Source: Romanomermis culicivorax (lineage: Eukaryota > Nematoda > Enoplea > Mermithida > Mermithidae). Taken from it: a stretch of DNA of 64,000 bases. The DNA lies in assembly GCA_963922205.1 (NCBI GenBank), contig CAWUHX010000098.1, positions 744,001 through 808,000 of the forward strand, written 5' to 3'. The notes beneath the pieces were generated by a model that ran no database searches, was not told the DNA's origin, and saw nothing but the letters and a program-made list of their open reading frames with translations. The position numbers and the translations under genes were made by a program. Below, in pieces: positions 35,501 to 48,098 of this stretch (position 1 is its first letter; every line of letters starts with the position of its first letter).

Positions 35501-35989
35501 TATGGTACCCTCATACGAGCAATATAGGTATACAAATCCAGACCTTAAAATCAACCAGGTTTTTGGAAATTTAAAGAAACATGTAAAAATAGGCAATGAC
35601 ACCCCCTGGAATCTCGAAAACTGTTAGGTTCAAAATCTAGATATTTTGTAGGTGTGCATGGGGCCGAATTTCATTGGTTAATTTTCAGTAATATGAGGTA
35701 CTATTGTAGAGGGCATCGCATCAAATCTTTGCCTTAGGATTTTTCAAACTATGCTGTTGCCTGGTGGTCCACATAAAAATGAGACTATACACATTTCACT
35801 AATATGATGTTGATGTTACTGTAAAAATTTGAAAACTTCAAGGTATTAGCCGCATCATAGGTGGCCCGATAGCATCAACCTACTTGGCCCCCAAATTTCA
35901 TGTCCCCCCACCCTAGAGCCAAAAGGGTAAGAGCTAGAACCTTTGGGTTTTTTTCATAATTTCGAGCATAAGGGCAAACTATGGGGTGT
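32571..35989. other. Unique-looking spacer
   Basis: No gene supported. A 97-codon plus-strand frame (32822-33115) has two hydrophobic stretches but no recognised family, and I do not call it. A GGCGC hairpin lies at 35301-35315. A sequence matching the flank of the element at 47129-48098 lies at about 35621-35653. Confidence 0.5.
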
Positions 35990-36240
35990 CTTTGTTCATC
36001 CATTGGCACTTGCCAATATCCTGACTTGAGATCTAGGGTGGTATAAAATTTGGCTCTACCTAAACAGTCTAGATAGTGGTCCATTCTTGGAATGGGATAC
36101 TTATCGTCCTTGGTGACCTCGTTTATACCCCTAAAGTCCACTACTGGTCGCTTGGTACCATCCTTTTTATGTACTAGAAATAACGGAGCTGCCCAAGGCG
36201 ACTTTGATGGCTCTATCACACCCTTCTTGAGCATATCTTG
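35990..36240 (-). pseudogene. Copy C reverse transcriptase fragment (distal)
   Basis: Matches element B around KKDGTKRPVVDFRGINEVTK and TTLDLKSGYWQVP. It ends abruptly at about 35990 in non-homologous sequence and begins at the hAT insertion. Confidence 0.9.
36233..36240. other. hAT target-site duplication, left
   Basis: ATATCTTG, identical to 39281-39288. The uninterrupted sequence in element B (near 13708-13715) carries a single copy of this stretch. Confidence 0.97.
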
Positions 36241-39200
36241 TAGGGATGGGCCGGGTATCCAGATCCTGATTCGCCGATATCCGCCTAAATTTTTGGATTC
36301 AGATCTGATCGGGATCCGCTGAGCAAATTTTTTTGTATCCGATCCGGATCTGCCAAACCAAATTTTTTAAGATCCGGATCCGCTGTTGTCAATGATTAAG
36401 ATCCGGCCATAATCAGATTTTTATTCATTTTAATTCACATAAAGTTTTACAAAAATTTCAAGCCAACAGTAGCTAAATTATACTTGACAAACAGTAATTT
36501 TTCAACAGTATCACCCTTCAAACGATTTCTGGTAGAATCATAAATTTGACCAGCCCCACTGGATAATTGTTCAGAGAGGACACTTGTTGCTGGTCCAGAC
36601 AAAAATTTTTTGGCTATCAATGACAGGTTGGGCAATGAAGTTTGCTTTAAGCACCACCAGGTCAATGGATTTTCTTCGGGTGAAATTCTTTTCATCTTCT
36701 TTAGATATATTTCGATTTCCTGTAAACTCTATGAATTAGTAAGTATATATTGACAAGTAGGCATTAAAAAATACTTTGCTCGCTATATTTATATCTTCTG
36801 GTTCAGTCTTATCTTCTTCATCGTCACTGCTACTGGCTATAAAGTCATTAAATGAACCGATTTCCCACTGATTTTCAGTTTTCTGCCTCTTAGCAGGTGT
36901 TGGAATTATGATCTGGCTATGATCATTGATATTACTAACTAGAGTTTTCAATGTTTCAACCATATTTGACATCGTTCCAGGCTTTTCGAAAAATTTGTCT
37001 TTGTATCTGGGATCAATAAAAGTAGCAATTGTAAATTCTCTATGAAAAATGAAAATATATTCTTAGATTATAAAGTATTGTATTATTTGTATTTCCTAGT
37101 TACTCTCTTGTTTCGAGATTTCCAAATTTGATGTCAATGTTTGACTGCAAAGCTTCGACAAATGAACCAATTCCTCGATTGTCCAATTTTTCGAGCATAT
37201 TTTTCAGCCAGCATACAGTTGGAATAACATCAGCTGCAGTTGCAGAATTTGAGCTCAACTGAAAGGTTTCCATTTAGAATGATGAAATGACATAACACAA
37301 ATATATATGACAAAATTAGCATACCTTATCTGTTGCATTTTGAAAAGGCAACAAGGTAGCCACAATTTTTTCAAGAGTTGATGTTGCTATATTCCAATCG
37401 GTAATATCTTCTTCAGCTGCAAAGAGCACCAACGATTCTTTCAGTTCTAGAATTCTTGAAAGCATGACCAGGGTTGAATTCCATCATGTAAGGACTTCCT
37501 AAAAGCATGGTATTACAGCTGTAATCCCGTGAGATAAATAATAATCTTCATCTGCTAACTTGGATAAGCCTTAAAGGTGGCTGATTAGGCTTCAGATGCA
37601 TTTGGATTTCGGCTAATTTTTTTCCTAGCATTATCTGAAGGATGAAAATGACCAGCAATTTGATGGCAGGTCGAAGTTGTATTCTTCACCAACTGCTAGA
37701 AATCCAATGCTAGAAAAGTAGTAATTGAAATAAAACTCATTTTCATCTCCAGTTTATAATGACTGACCTCGAGTGACTATCAAGTTCATTTGATGAGCCG
37801 CACAACTGATATTTTTCAGCTTGGAATCATTAAGAGCTTTTACAATATTAGAACCAGAATCACAGACTACTATGTGCACCTATAATAGAAGTTTGGATCA
37901 AATTTCATCAAAAGTTCCAATAATACTTATAATTTCTTCATTTATATTCCATTTGTTCAACATTTCGTCGAATACTTGTGATAAATGTGCCCCAGTGTGG
38001 TGTTCTAAACCATGAGGCTGTGTGTGCAATACGTACTTTTCCCTTTCATGAGTAGCTGTTATCATGTGGGCTGTCAAGCTAAAAACAAATAAGATCAATG
38101 TATCCAAAAAAATCCAAAATTTTTTCACTCTAAAACAACCTGAAAAGGGCTTCTACTTAATTTGACCATATATCAGTTGTAAATGAAATATGATTATCAT
38201 TTTCCTTGATTTTCTCTTCAATTTTTGCATGAAGTTTGTCATGGTACACGAACAAAGTCTTTTTGTAAAATTTGCACTTTTTCAATTCATATTCAGGAAT
38301 CTAAATATAAAAACATTTGTCAATATTCAAAATCTCTACTCACACATTCTTATTACTTCAGTCATTAAATCTTGAAATCCAATTGATTCCACAAATTCAA
38401 AAGGCAAATCACAAACTGCCAGCATTCATGCTATTTTGAAGTCAAGGCGAACTGATTTGGGATCATGTGAGTGCAATTTTTTTCTGAAAAAAGTACAACA
38501 AGTGCCTTCATTTTTTTCTGAATCATTTGATTTAATTTTACTTTCTGCAGGAAACAATTGTCTAAAGATGTTTGAGATTTAAGTTCAAGCTTCAATTTGG
38601 TTTTTGAATTGCTTGGGTCACTTTTTTGGCTACCTTTAATGGAAAACACAAAAATTAATTCTTTAACATAATTAGTGGCAATTTGTTCCACAGTTTATTT
38701 TCATTATCTTCTTTTTCTTTTGCCATGAACTGCTTAAATATTGCTGGGTGTTTCCTCTCCAAATGTTTTCTCTGACATCCAGTACCACGGCCTTTTCTGG
38801 ATAGCTGTATTCCACATTCATTGCACTTTGCTTTTTCTTCATCATCTAGGGAGACTGTGAAGTAATCCCACACTCTGCTAGTCAAATAAGAACTTGAATC
38901 CATAGTTTCTGAAAAAAAAGTTTCCATTAATATTAATTTCCTTTCTCATGAAACCAATATTAATCTGAACATGAATACAATTTAATGAATGAAAATTAGT
39001 ACATGTGAACTATTTCAATAAACAAACATGTCAAACATCAATAATTTATTGACACTAATGAATATAAATTCATACAACTCAATTTTAGACAAATTAGACA
39101 TAATACAAATACTTATTGAAAGATTCCGATCCACTCGGATCTGTCCCTCAAGATCCGGATCCGGATCCGCTGAACCAAATTTTTTTGGATCTGGATCCGA

Positions 39201-39280
39201 TCCGGATCTACCAAACCAAATTTTTCTAGATCCGGATCCAGATATGCCATCATCAAAAAAGTCGATCCGGCCCATCCCTA
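36241..39280 (-). mobile_element. hAT transposon, 3040 bp, nearly intact
   Basis: Ends TAGGGATGGGCCGG and CCGGCCCATCCCTA form a perfect 14-bp inverted repeat. Exact 8-bp duplications flank it. Sub-terminal GATCCGGATCCG-type repeats occupy about 36260-36400 and 39120-39270. It encodes a BED-finger hAT transposase on the minus strand. Confidence 0.97.
36447..38927 (-). pseudogene. BED zinc-finger hAT transposase with introns
   Basis: From the ATG at 38927, or an inner ATG at 38903 (MDSSSY). The N-terminal BED finger is CNECGIQLSRKG...HLERKH (about 38740-38850). Further motifs follow: VVCDSGSNIVKAL ... CAAHQMNLIV (about 37760-37880), TxWNSTLVML (about 37460-37490), FTIATFIDPRYKDKF (about 36990-37040), and the C-terminal hAT dimerisation region (WWCLKQTSLPNLSLIAKKFL, then SGAGQIYDSTRNRL, about 36500-36660). 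The pieces lie in different frames separated by AT-rich gaps that look like short introns. The arginine of the usual TRWNS motif is TGA here (37484-37486), so this copy is probably dead. Confidence 0.9.
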
Positions 39281-39288
39281 ATATCTTG
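39281..39288. other. hAT target-site duplication, right
   Basis: ATATCTTG, see 36233-36240. Confidence 0.97.
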
Positions 39289-41480
39289 GACATGCTCATG
39301 AACATGTGGCCTTAAATTAATGGCAGTCCTGTGGTACCTTTTTGCCACAGGTGCTGCATCGCTTGTATTTATTTTACAAGTCAGGTAGGGTGTAGTAGTT
39401 CGAGGATCATTTGGCAAGCTGAACATGTCTCTATATTTTGTGAGACATCATAGAGCTTGTTCCAATTGCTCAGATGGTATGTTGGATTTAGCCAGCATAC
39501 TGTACAAAGCTTCCATGAACTCTTTCTCATCCATTTGAGTCGAATCACATTTAGCTTGAACTGGACAAGTTTGCAGCTTCTCCATGTCCTCAACTATCTT
39601 CCCCTTTAGTTGATCTTGATTATCAGCATCACATATCACGGAATCAGTATAGCCAATTATTTGATTACATTTCAAGTGGCATCCTGATCCCGTGGTATTA
39701 GATACCATAACCACAAAATCATCTTTGATACCATCTACTATGGTACTGTCTATGTGGAACCTTTTTTCGTTTTCTTCAGACTCTATAATGATTCCATTCA
39801 GGCGATTTTCACCTACCTTGTCCCATAGCTTTGCTTTCAACAGTATATCAGTACCACTAGGCAAATAAGTTTGATTTACACTCACCACTAACACTGAAAC
39901 CTTTAGTAGGCAAATCCTTGGCTGACATTGGTCAGGGGTGCTCGTCATGGATTCTGCAGCACTTGTGGTCATGACTTCTCCGCAATTTGTTTGGGGCTGG
40001 TCGGGTGTCACATGTATCCTCTGTTGACGATTGTTGAGCATCATCATCCTGTTTCTGGAATCGAATCTGTTCCCACTATCACATTTTCGCCTGCTTCAGA
40101 TATAACAATTGCTTTTACGGGGAATGGTCCACACAGGGTATCCATCCTAAATTAGATGTACCCATGGGCTTGGACTGTCTTACCGTTGGCTACAGTAACA
40201 TTCAATATCCTCAGATATTCAGTGTAGTCTGGACCCAAAGTTTCTTTCAGAAACTTAGCTGACATAACAGTACACTGAGCTCCTGTGTCAATGAGAGCCA
40301 ATGTCTTATGACCTCCTATAACAACCTCAATATGGAATGGGACTGTTCTGGGGTACGTATCCAGCAAGTGTTGTTCCTGAGGGCTAGCTGGTGTGCCTCT
40401 CTTTACTACCTGTACTGCTGGTACAACAGTTTGTGGTGCTATAGCATTCATTTGGACAATGCTGCCCAATACCACATTAGGGCAATTCACTCTCTGGTCT
40501 ATTGGGCCCAAATGATTCATTTGTGATTGCCTTGCAACCATTACAGTAGAATAATCCTTCTGGGGCTGCTGATTTGTGAATTGACCCTATTGCAGAGTCT
40601 GAGTTGGTCTCGTAATAGCTTGAGGTGGCTGAAGTGACTGCAGTGCAGCTTCCTGTTGGTATTGCCGCATTTGTTGACACTGCTTTTGCAGTTACTTTTG
40701 CCTTTTGAATTCCAGAAATTCATTGTAATTGGAATTCTGTTGATAACTTTCATGGCTATCTTGATATCTGGAATGGCCAATATTGTAAGTACCTCTGCCT
40801 CTGCTATTAAAATTAGCATTCGGGCACGGGCAACCTCCTGTACCTCTGTAGTTATCTCTAGCAAAATTGTTGAAGCCTCCCCTGTTAAAGCTAGGGAAGC
40901 TGGCTCTGCCTCTGCTCCTGTATTCAGGCAGCACTCGCAATGTCCTGCAGTCTGCAGTATTATGTGTTATGTTCTTGTCGAACTCACACCATGGCTTTGT
41001 CAGATCTTGGGAAACTTGACCTCCCTGGCTTGAACCGGGTATGGCCGCATCAGACCAATTTTCCATTTGCCTGTTATCAACCTTTTGCTGAAGCTGGTTG
41101 AACCTTTTGACCAGTTGTACCATCTCTTTAGAAATTTTTAATAGAAGAGACTCTTTCTTACCTTTTTCGGTCTGAGCCCTAGGGGCTTCCCGGACTGGAA
41201 TCTCCTCTATTTCAGGTGAGTCATTTCTTGACCTCTGGGTCTGGGCGGGTACCTGATTACCTAAAGTTTGATATGGTTGCCAAAACCTTTGTCTCTGGCC
41301 CTGTTGAAATCCTTCTGACTGAGTTCTAGCAACTACCGCAATTTCAGGGTCATGCCCACTTTGCATGCTTACCTCATTGATAACAATGGGATCCTGCTGT
41401 GTACCCTTTGGTCCATATCTTTGAAAGGCATTTTTGTACCTGCGCTCAATGTCATGAACTTCTACCACTAAATCATACCA
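39289..41480 (-). pseudogene. Copy C nucleocapsid, protease and start of RT
   Basis: Minus strand, homologous to 13690-15940 of element B. The zinc-knuckle region has CEFDKNITHNTADC (the second metal ligand is Asp instead of His). The retropepsin has ALIDTGAQCTVM. Several stops split it, for example around 40050-40150 and 40600-40690. It retains the segment linking gag to the knuckle (VEVHDIERRYKNAF) that shows the ancestral continuous frame. Confidence 0.88.
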
Positions 41481-41484
41481 AATT

Positions 41485-43071
41485 CTAAAGGTAATGTTTG
41501 GAGTTTTTTAATTCAGACTGAAACGTGGGATCACTCTTGTACACTAAGGTGTCAATAATCAGTCTCTGCTTTGACTGATAGTCTAAATCACCCTCTACTA
41601 GTTCCACTAGTATACTGACCCTTTTTAAAGTCAACAGCCTGTTCATTGGGTCTCTGTTGGATCTCAAATAATTCCCTGGTTAACATTTCCAGGTTACACT
41701 CCGGTGCAAAGACATTTATTATGGCTCTCCTGGCCTCCCTATAGGTCATGTTGTCACCTGCAACAGCCTTCGGCCTGCCCTTAGAAAGCCTCAGCAGTGC
41801 TTCATATTTGGCTGATTTGGGTGTATCCCTACAGAATTCCCCTTCAAGTGCTGTTAAAAAGCTAAGCACCTGCTGATTTACCATACCCTCATCTAAAAGT
41901 TTGGGTAACACACCTTTAACGATATTCCTGATGAAAATCTCTTGTGCCAAATTATTTGTTGGCATTTCTCTCTGATCATATGCTGCTGTTATAACTGGAT
42001 CAATATCAGAGTTTAGAGATTGCAACATGATTCGATCTGGATCTCATTGCGGTGGTACACCTCCTTGATTTAATGGTACATTGTCTCTGTCAAATGTGTA
42101 ATCCCTATATGGGAAACATGCCAGTTGATCTGGTCTAAGGGTATTTGGATCAACTATATTTCCTCTACCATCATAGACCACTCTTGTCAAAGTTCGATGC
42201 TGCGAAGCTATCTGAATTTGATTCCTGAGGTCTGCCGATTGCTCAGCTCTCTCGAATCAAAGATCTCTAGCTGGACCTCTCCAACTTTTGGGCTCAAAGT
42301 TGAGTCTTTGCCCTTCATCAACTTCAGGCCTATTACTAGGCCCTGCGCCTGCATATGTTTCAGCTAAGAGAGGGTTGTCTCTTTCTGCACCCCTATTACA
42401 TAGTCTAACTTGTCTATCCAGCTCCTGTTGGCTTCCCTTTTATTGTCCTCCATGGCCGCATTTGGGATTATGTCCAACAAGGACTCGAGGGTCCCTTTCA
42501 ATTGGCATAGCTGCATCGCCAACTCTTGATTGGACATTTCCCGAGCTGTTCCCTGTGGGCGGAATCACTCTTGATCTTGTGGAATCCTCTCTAATCATTG
42601 TTCAATTTCAGGATCCACTTCTTCCAAATTTGGTCCAATTTCAGGCGTAATGACTTCCCTTCTTGGTCCTGCTAATTCGAACTTTAATGGTGATCTTTTT
42701 ATATTTTGTGGCGGCAGTCCACCGGCGTCTGGGTTCAGATTTGCCAGGCCCACCTCTTGCGGATTAATGGAAATCATTGGTGAGCGATCTATTGGTACAC
42801 CCGCATCTTGGTGCATAAAATGCATTGCCTGTTGTTGCAATGGTTGAACCCTCGCAGGAGTCTGATCCGGAATCACTGGGTCCAGGGCAGCATGCTGTTG
42901 CTGCTCTCCATCTCCCAAATTGAGAAGATTCTCAGCACTCGCCACTCTGGGTGGTGATCTATGTAAAGTATTACCTCTCAGTATCCTTTCCTTAGGCGTT
43001 TTAAGTCCTGCTAACTTTCTGTAGAAGCCTGGAGGATTTTCCTTTCTCCTAGTCTGACTATGAGGTTCCAT
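41485..43071 (-). pseudogene. Copy C gag
   Basis: Starts with an intact ATG at 43071 (MEPHSQTRRKENPPG), which reveals the lost start of element B gag. It is interrupted near 42595 and again around 42030-42060 and 41640. The capsid-like part matches B closely ([18 protein letters not shown]). Confidence 0.88.
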
Positions 43072-43095
43072 TATGAGGAGTTAAAAGCCACCACT

Positions 43096-43700
43096 TGTTG
43101 TGCAGGTCTTTCCTTGAGGGTTTAAGAAAAAATATAGGTTTCTGGTCTGAACTGACCTGTTAGAGCTAATTCCTTGGAAAAGCCTCGGAGATCGCGCAAC
43201 AGTCTGGTTCCCCAGACCTGGCAACAACAAAGATAAACTTACTGTAAACACGGGGCCTCACATAGAGCCTGGTAGTCTCCTAACTGAGACAAGGAATCCC
43301 CTCAGGACTTACTTTCTGGATCCCTTGGTGGGTCTTCCAGAGCTTGCAGTCAGCAAGCTGGCGCCTGGGCTTTTGGCCCTTCACACCGGTTGGTAGCTCA
43401 TCTAAATAACAAATAATATGTAAAGCAGTAAAGACGGACAAATAATAAAAAGAATGTTGAATGACCACTAATAAATTTATGCAAATATAAAAACAAGTTG
43501 CTGGGAATATATTCTGGACGCCAGCTGTTATATCGAAAATATAATAAAAACGATTATAGTGAATGAATGATTTTCACTATCACTTTTGGTCTTTCTGTGG
43601 TGCTTCATTTCTATGCAAATGTTTGCGCCGCTGGTCGTCCATTTTGTCCATTTGCATGGCGATTTCCTGACACAACTTGCCATCAACAGGGTGCTCAACA
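43096..43700 (-). repeat. 5' LTR of copy C
   Basis: 605 bp, same TGTTGTGCAGG...CTCAACA ends and recognisably homologous to the LTRs of element B, with many substitutions and short indels. The same TGGTGGCTTTTAAC candidate primer site lies inside it. Confidence 0.92.
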
Positions 43701-43974
43701 CTGTTGTCATTTCGCCTCTGACTGCAAGTGGTGCTCGGTGGGCCCCCCAAAAACATGCAAAAAACGCACTTTTTGATGATCCCCAGTCCCACCATGCCCC
43801 ACAATGGGTATGCCATATCCAAGTTCCATACCTCGGCCTAAGCATGATGGGGGTGTCATCTCAAATGCGATTTTTCAATTTTTAAAATATGGCCTTAATT
43901 CAATTATATGGTGGTCCAAAGTCCCAGAAAACACCAAAGCCTTATTGGGATTTTTGGGCTGCAAGGATTTTCGA

Positions 43975-44555
43975 CCATTGGGAATTCAATGGACACAGTC
44001 ACTTTACACGAAAAATTATCCCAGGTGTAAACAAGCGTATTTCTATGATTTTTCAGTGGAGGGAGTTTTTGACTGTAGGGAATTTGATGAATGCGATCAT
44101 CTTATATAAAAAACTATCCTGGGTGTAAACAAGCGTATTTTCGTGATTTTTTGTTGAAGGGCTTTTCGACTGCGGGGAATTCAATGGATGTGTCACTTTA
44201 CACAAAAAAATTATCCCTGGTATAAATAAGCATATTTCCATGATTTTTCAGTGGAAGGGATTTTCGACCATGGAGAATTTGATGAATGCGATCACTTTAC
44301 GCCAAAAATTATCCCGGGAGTAAATTTTTCTTCGGAAGGGGTTTTCAATCATGGGGAGTATGAATGTGATCACTTTACACACAAAATCAAATTGAGTGTA
44401 AACAAATGTATTTCTGCGATTTTTGAGGGGAGATGTTTTTGACCATGGGGAATTCAATGGATGCTAAGTTCACATGATAAATAGTAATTTGTGTAAACAA
44501 AGGTATTTCTGCGATTTTTCCAGTTGAGGGATTTAGACCATGAGGAATTCAATAG
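43975..44555. repeat. Tandem repeat, about 100-118-bp units, 5-6 copies
   Basis: Units share the order CACTTTACAC, AAAATTATCCC, GGTGTAAACAAGCGTATTTC, GATTTTTCAGTGGA, TTTTCGACCATGGGGAATT and GATGAATGCGATC. Later units are more diverged and one has a deletion. Short frames through it are repeats, not genes. Confidence 0.85.
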
Positions 44556-45841
44556 ATATGGTCATCTTTCAGTCTGTTTACAACGTTTTTTAGGTATTAT
44601 GCGGTTTACACATGTTTTACTTTTCCCGAAAGCAAGGAGAATTCGTAGCTTGAAGATTGTTTTTTATTGTTTTTTTGACGTGAAGATGACCCATCTATGA
44701 AGGTTTTCGTGCATGGTTGAGGCTTACTAAAAAGAGGAGAATTAGTTTGTTAGAAAATGCCCCGATGGGGCAGAAAAAATAAGAATATACTTGCTTCGAT
44801 AGTTTCCATGCTAGAAAAAGAAGTGGACTAGATTTTTAAGAACTAGGGTCAAAGTTGGAAAGAATTCACTTCCTATATATTGGATTTTCATTTTTTCTCA
44901 AAAAAATTTTCTATGTCTGTGAAAAACTATATTCTGCAGCTGTGTGCAGCAACACAATTTCCAACCAAACATGTGCATCTCTGAAATTTTTAGGAGGGTA
45001 CAGGGGTAGACCTTGATTTTTTGACGTTGTTTGAAACCAAAAATTCAAAAGAAGTTGACAAAATTTTTTGCATAACGAATTTTTTAATTTCAAAATCCTT
45101 GTGGAAGTTTGTACCCCCACGTCCCCTCTCACACATGTTTGCTTCCAACTGTGTTAAAACATTTTTACTGAATTTGGTGTCAACAAAAGGAATCAACTGT
45201 GGGAAAGTGGCAAATAAAATCCCACTCAGCTTTTTTAGAAAAAAAGCTACAGCACTGTCTTCTGAGAACTAAATCGGTTGTGCAAGATACGTTTATTCAC
45301 TCATTTTATATAACACATCGTATAGAATTCACTCCGTAAGTCCTACTGATTACAAGCGATAAACTAATTTATTATCTTTTATTCAACTATTCTACAAAAT
45401 AGCATCATTCACAGTTTTTAGATTTAAACCGAAATTGCAGATAGAGCGCTTTTTGCGGGATTGCAGACGGGAAGCAATTTCACCCATCCCTGTCGCTCCC
45501 GTCCTGCTTTGAAAAAAGTCGTACCGCTGCCGTGGGAGTGCCAGTACAGTTAGGGTGAATCGAGTACGGGATTTAGCGCACACCCCTAATATAGGCCCTA
45601 ATATATCCCATTTGCAGATCGGTGCCCAATGACTGTAACCAAGGCTCAGTTGCACTTAAGGGGTCTGAGCTCGAGCTCTAGATAATCTCGAACAAAAAAA
45701 CGACTCGGTTTGATCTCAAGCTCAATGTCGAGGTTATCCCCAGCTCAAGCTGTCGGGTTGCACTAACATTTTCGCATAATTTTCTTATCTTTAAAGCAAA
45801 TAAATATAAAAGTTTCTGCGATTCCCAAACTCGAACTTAAA

Positions 45842-46293
45842 CAGGGCCGTGCCAAGGATTTTTGCGGCCCGGTGCGAAGTAGATTTTTGTGGCCCTATTT
45901 TTTAAAATTAGTAGGTATATACATCTATACAGTCCTAAACGTCTATGCAGAAAAACTATCTATCGATACAAACTATCGATACAGACTTTACACAGTGAAA
46001 CACAAAGGCGTGCTCCTGCCTTGTCGAGCATACACGTACAGTACAGTATGACACGTATGTAAGCTAGTTCAGCTCAAGTTCTTGCGGCCCCTAGTGAATG
46101 ATGAAACATCAAATTTTCTGTTACACAGAAAAGCACATTATTATTTTTATTCGTGTTTGCATTGTCTAGCATACATATAGTGTACAATATATGTATACAA
46201 AGTACAAACTTAGGTCAGTTAAGTTTTTGCGGCCCCTAATTCTTTGCGGCCCGGTGCGGCTGTACCCTTCGCACCCCCCAAGGCACGGCTCTG
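45842..46293. mobile_element. hAT-like miniature element, TIR CAGGGCCGTGCC
   Basis: 452 bp, ends CAGGGCCGTGCCAAGG and CCAAGGCACGGCTCTG, with exact 8-bp duplication AACTTAAA at 45834-45841 and 46294-46301. The interior repeats GCGGCCCGGTGCG near both ends. No coding capacity. Confidence 0.92.
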
Positions 46294-46301
46294 AACTTAA
46301 A

Positions 46302-46639
46302 CCTCAGTATTAGTAAAAACTGAAGTGAGCGTTGTTTGTGCATTGGGAGAAAATCATTTGGACATTGCGGTTAGCTCAACCTCAGGATCATCAATTCAAT
46401 CCCGATGTTGAAATTATCCTCATGTTGGGTTAGTGCAACCAACCCCAGGTTTCTTTACAGTTCTGAAAATGACTATAATATGCCTCCCTCACTATTTTTC
46501 AGCTGGTGTGAGAGGCAGGAGTTTTGAATTGGTCGTAAGTTAGAATGCTATTGGTTTTACCATTTCTTTACATTTGAAATCATGTGCATATAATTTTCAT
46601 ATAGAAAAATTTTACCGTAGTTGATGCCAGGGGAAGGAC
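46302..46639. other. Interior of TA-flanked element
   Basis: No gene. Contains a CTCAACCTCAGG / GTTAGTGCAACC segment that is an imperfect inverted partner of 45720-45770. Confidence 0.35.
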
Positions 46640-47128
46640 AAAATGCACGATGCTGCAGAATATACTTTTTCACAGACATGGAAAATTTTTTTAAGAATGA
46701 AAATCCAATGTGAAGAAAGTGGATTTTTTTCGACTTCAACCCAAGTTCTCAAAAATCTAGTCCACTTCTTTTTCTAGCATGAAAACTATCGGAGCAAGTA
46801 TATTCTTCTTTCTTCTGCCCCATCGGGGCATTTTCTAATAAACTAGTGATATATGGTTCAGAAAACCAGAGCGACATGACTCGAGTATTAGAGGAAATTT
46901 CATCTGTTTGAGGATCCTGTACTTCTGATTCGTGAATTCTACACTATCTTTTTTAGCATATGGGTAGCTCTTATGGCGAACAATGTTTTGTGCATCTTCA
47001 GTTTTAAATTAAACTAATCGCAAGTGCGGCACTCAGGAAAGTTTCAACTCAAAGTTTGGGTTACTATCGTCTCATGCTGACGAACCTGTTTGAAATTTCC
47101 TCATAAATTTACGGATCATACCTACAAA

Positions 47129-48098
47129 CATGGCCGTGCGCAAGGGGGGGGGCGGGGGGCGGCCGCCCCCCATTGAGGCAGTAACTCTAAACCGAAAACA
47201 TGCGTTTTGGTGGACTTTAAAAGGTCAAAATCTCAAAATTTTCCGGCGCTTCACGCCGGTCATGGGTATAATTATAACTATATTCTATCAGACGCGGCCG
47301 TTAGAATATCTACTTCGACTTACTAATTAATGATCAACAGTTTCTGTCAATCAAGTTAGCTCGTTTCATTTTCTAATCGTTTACAGTCAATTATGTCGCC
47401 GAAAATAGAGATTTTTCATCGTCTCTGAATTTTTTCTCTCGATGATTGGAATTTTTTTAACGTTTGCAATTTGAACTTTTGCGTTTATTGAAGGTGGAAA
47501 TTGAAGACATTACTCTAGAACGCGATTTCAAAACATTTGTTCACGAATTATCTGATGGAGAGATTTATTTTTCAGCGTTTTAGAATACAAAAACCTGAAA
47601 ATTTTTCCGGCGCTACGCGCCGGAATGGGGGGCAAATTACGCTTCATCAGTCTGATTTTAATTTATTTCCTAACGTTATGAAAGTTCATTTTCCAGCGTT
47701 TTAGAAAGTGAAAATCAAAAAATTTTTCCGGCGCTCGGCGCCGGACCATTCTATAGAACACCAATATAGCTCATTTTGACTAACATAACCAGAATTTTCC
47801 CAATTTTTTCCTCATTTTTGCAGGTTTCTGACTACAAATACAACAAAATGCTTGGGTATGCTCCTAAAATGCATAGAAAAGGATCCGTAGCCACATTATA
47901 AGCGTTTTTAAAAAACTGGAAAATTTTTAGAAAATGAGGAAAAAAATTTTGGGTCCGGTTCTCATGTGGAAAAAATCTTAGAGGAAAAAAAACGGTGATG
48001 CACACAGTATATCCGCGTAAGATCAACATTTTCTGGGGATATTCAGTGAAAAAATCTAGTCCGCCCCCCCCCATGAAAAAATCCTGCGCACGGCCCTG
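47129..48098. mobile_element. hAT-like non-autonomous element, TIR CATGGCCGTGCGCA
   Basis: 970 bp. Left end CATGGCCGTGCGCAAGG; right end, inverted, CAGGGCCGTGCGCAGG. Exact 8-bp duplication CCTACAAA at 47121-47128 and 48099-48106. Carries three GGCGC...GCGCC hairpins (47243-47259, 47607-47623, 47728-47744). It ends 203 bp before the first recognised PTB exon. No transposase. Confidence 0.93.

Larger units (their letters stand above)
35990..43700 (-). mobile_element. Copy C: truncated second copy of the element B family
   Basis: Homologous to element B from its 5' LTR (43096-43700) through gag, nucleocapsid and protease into RT. It stops at about 35990, before the YIDD box. The rest of pol, the exonuclease gene and the 3' LTR are missing. 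Divergence from B is much larger than between B's own LTRs. A hAT transposon (36241-39280) is inserted in its RT. Confidence 0.9.
44745..46843. mobile_element. TA-flanked inverted-repeat element
   Basis: Ends GTTTGTTAGAAAATGCCCC and, inverted, GTTTATTAGAAAATGCCCC begin inverted repeats of about 200 bp (44745-44960 and 46640-46843). TA dinucleotides flank both ends, as in Tc1/mariner targets. No transposase is recognised inside. It contains the hAT-like element 45842-46293. Confidence 0.65.
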
